Position numbers and translations under genes: made by a program
The notes under the pieces: model-generated
Told to the model about the DNA's origin: nothing
Database searches by the model: none
Seen by the model: only the letters and a program-made list of their open reading frames with translations
Shown here: one piece after another, positions 63,896 to 64,000 of the stretch
Numbering within the stretch: position 1 is the first letter of the stretch
Layout of the letters: every line of letters begins with the position of its first letter
Assembly (NCBI GenBank): GCA_029204225.1
Contig: CM055099.1
Coordinates: 60,361,919 to 60,425,918, forward strand
DNA: 64,000 nucleotides
From: Diphasiastrum complanatum
Taxonomy: Eukaryota > Streptophyta > Lycopodiopsida > Lycopodiales > Lycopodiaceae
Reading direction: 5' to 3'

Positions 63896-64000
63896 GAAGA
63901 GGGGGAAGTCGCTAGGCAAATCGAGGAATACCTTATGGGACACATTAGACCAAGTCAGTCCCCATGCGGAGCGCCCGTTCTTCTTAAGAGTAAGAAGGAT
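63896..64000 (+). pseudogene. Host Gypsy element: start of RT
   Basis: EVARQIEEYLMGHIRPSQSP then CGAPVLLKSKKD in frame with the segment ending at 57921 once the chromovirus is removed. It continues past the window edge. Confidence 0.82.

Overview
This is nuclear DNA of a land plant with a large, transposon-rich genome. The evidence is plant-type Ty1/Copia and Ty3/Gypsy elements primed by initiator-Met or Asp tRNA, a DUF4216 (CACTA-type) transposase remnant, hAT elements with 8-bp target duplications, very long CT/GA microsatellites, and one host gene of the plant DDT/PHD (PTM-like) family with transposon-filled introns. The species cannot be told from the sequence. A non-flowering vascular plant is possible, but that is only a guess.

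Layout. 1-7 kb: a complete non-coding LTR element (1127-6155, TSD CTTAG, both LTRs, PBS and PPT, minus orientation). 7-14 kb: degraded Copia pieces and a cluster of GCCACGCGTGGC palindromes. 14.8-20.7 kb: a CACTA-type transposase pseudogene split by a complete Copia-like non-autonomous element (15322-20095, TSD ACACC) that keeps one 500-codon ORF but no polymerase. 20.8-23.3 kb: head-to-head inverted LTRs with an Asp-tRNA-type PBS, then gag and RT scraps. 24.6-31.6 kb: an old minus-strand Copia element split by a young Copia element (25796-31050, 738-bp LTRs). The young element has gag, protease and integrase but has lost its reverse transcriptase. 31.6-43.6 kb: mostly unannotatable DNA with long dinucleotide arrays. 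43.6-44.6 kb: a 1-kb non-autonomous hAT element.

46.6-52 kb (minus): the only convincing host gene, the 3' part of a DDT/PHD-finger chromatin protein. Five exons join in perfect phase and include a 29-nt microexon. Its 5' exons lie beyond 52 kb and probably beyond the window, because 52.7-64 kb is a transposon nest: a plus-strand Gypsy element is interrupted by a 4.4-kb hAT element (53113-57553, 13-bp perfect TIRs, TSD ATTCAAAG, six-exon transposase) and by a minus-strand chromovirus (57922-63890).

How the parts fit. Four insertions can be ordered by nesting, and in three of them the coding frame of the interrupted element resumes exactly after one target-site copy. The 1-kb hAT at 43.6 kb shares TIRs and 3' subterminal sequence with the 4.4-kb hAT, so they look like an autonomous-type/derivative pair. 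Several unrelated Copia LTRs share a CACACGTGTG palindrome with a G-box core, the most striking unexplained signal in the window. No tRNA, rRNA or CRISPR was seen.
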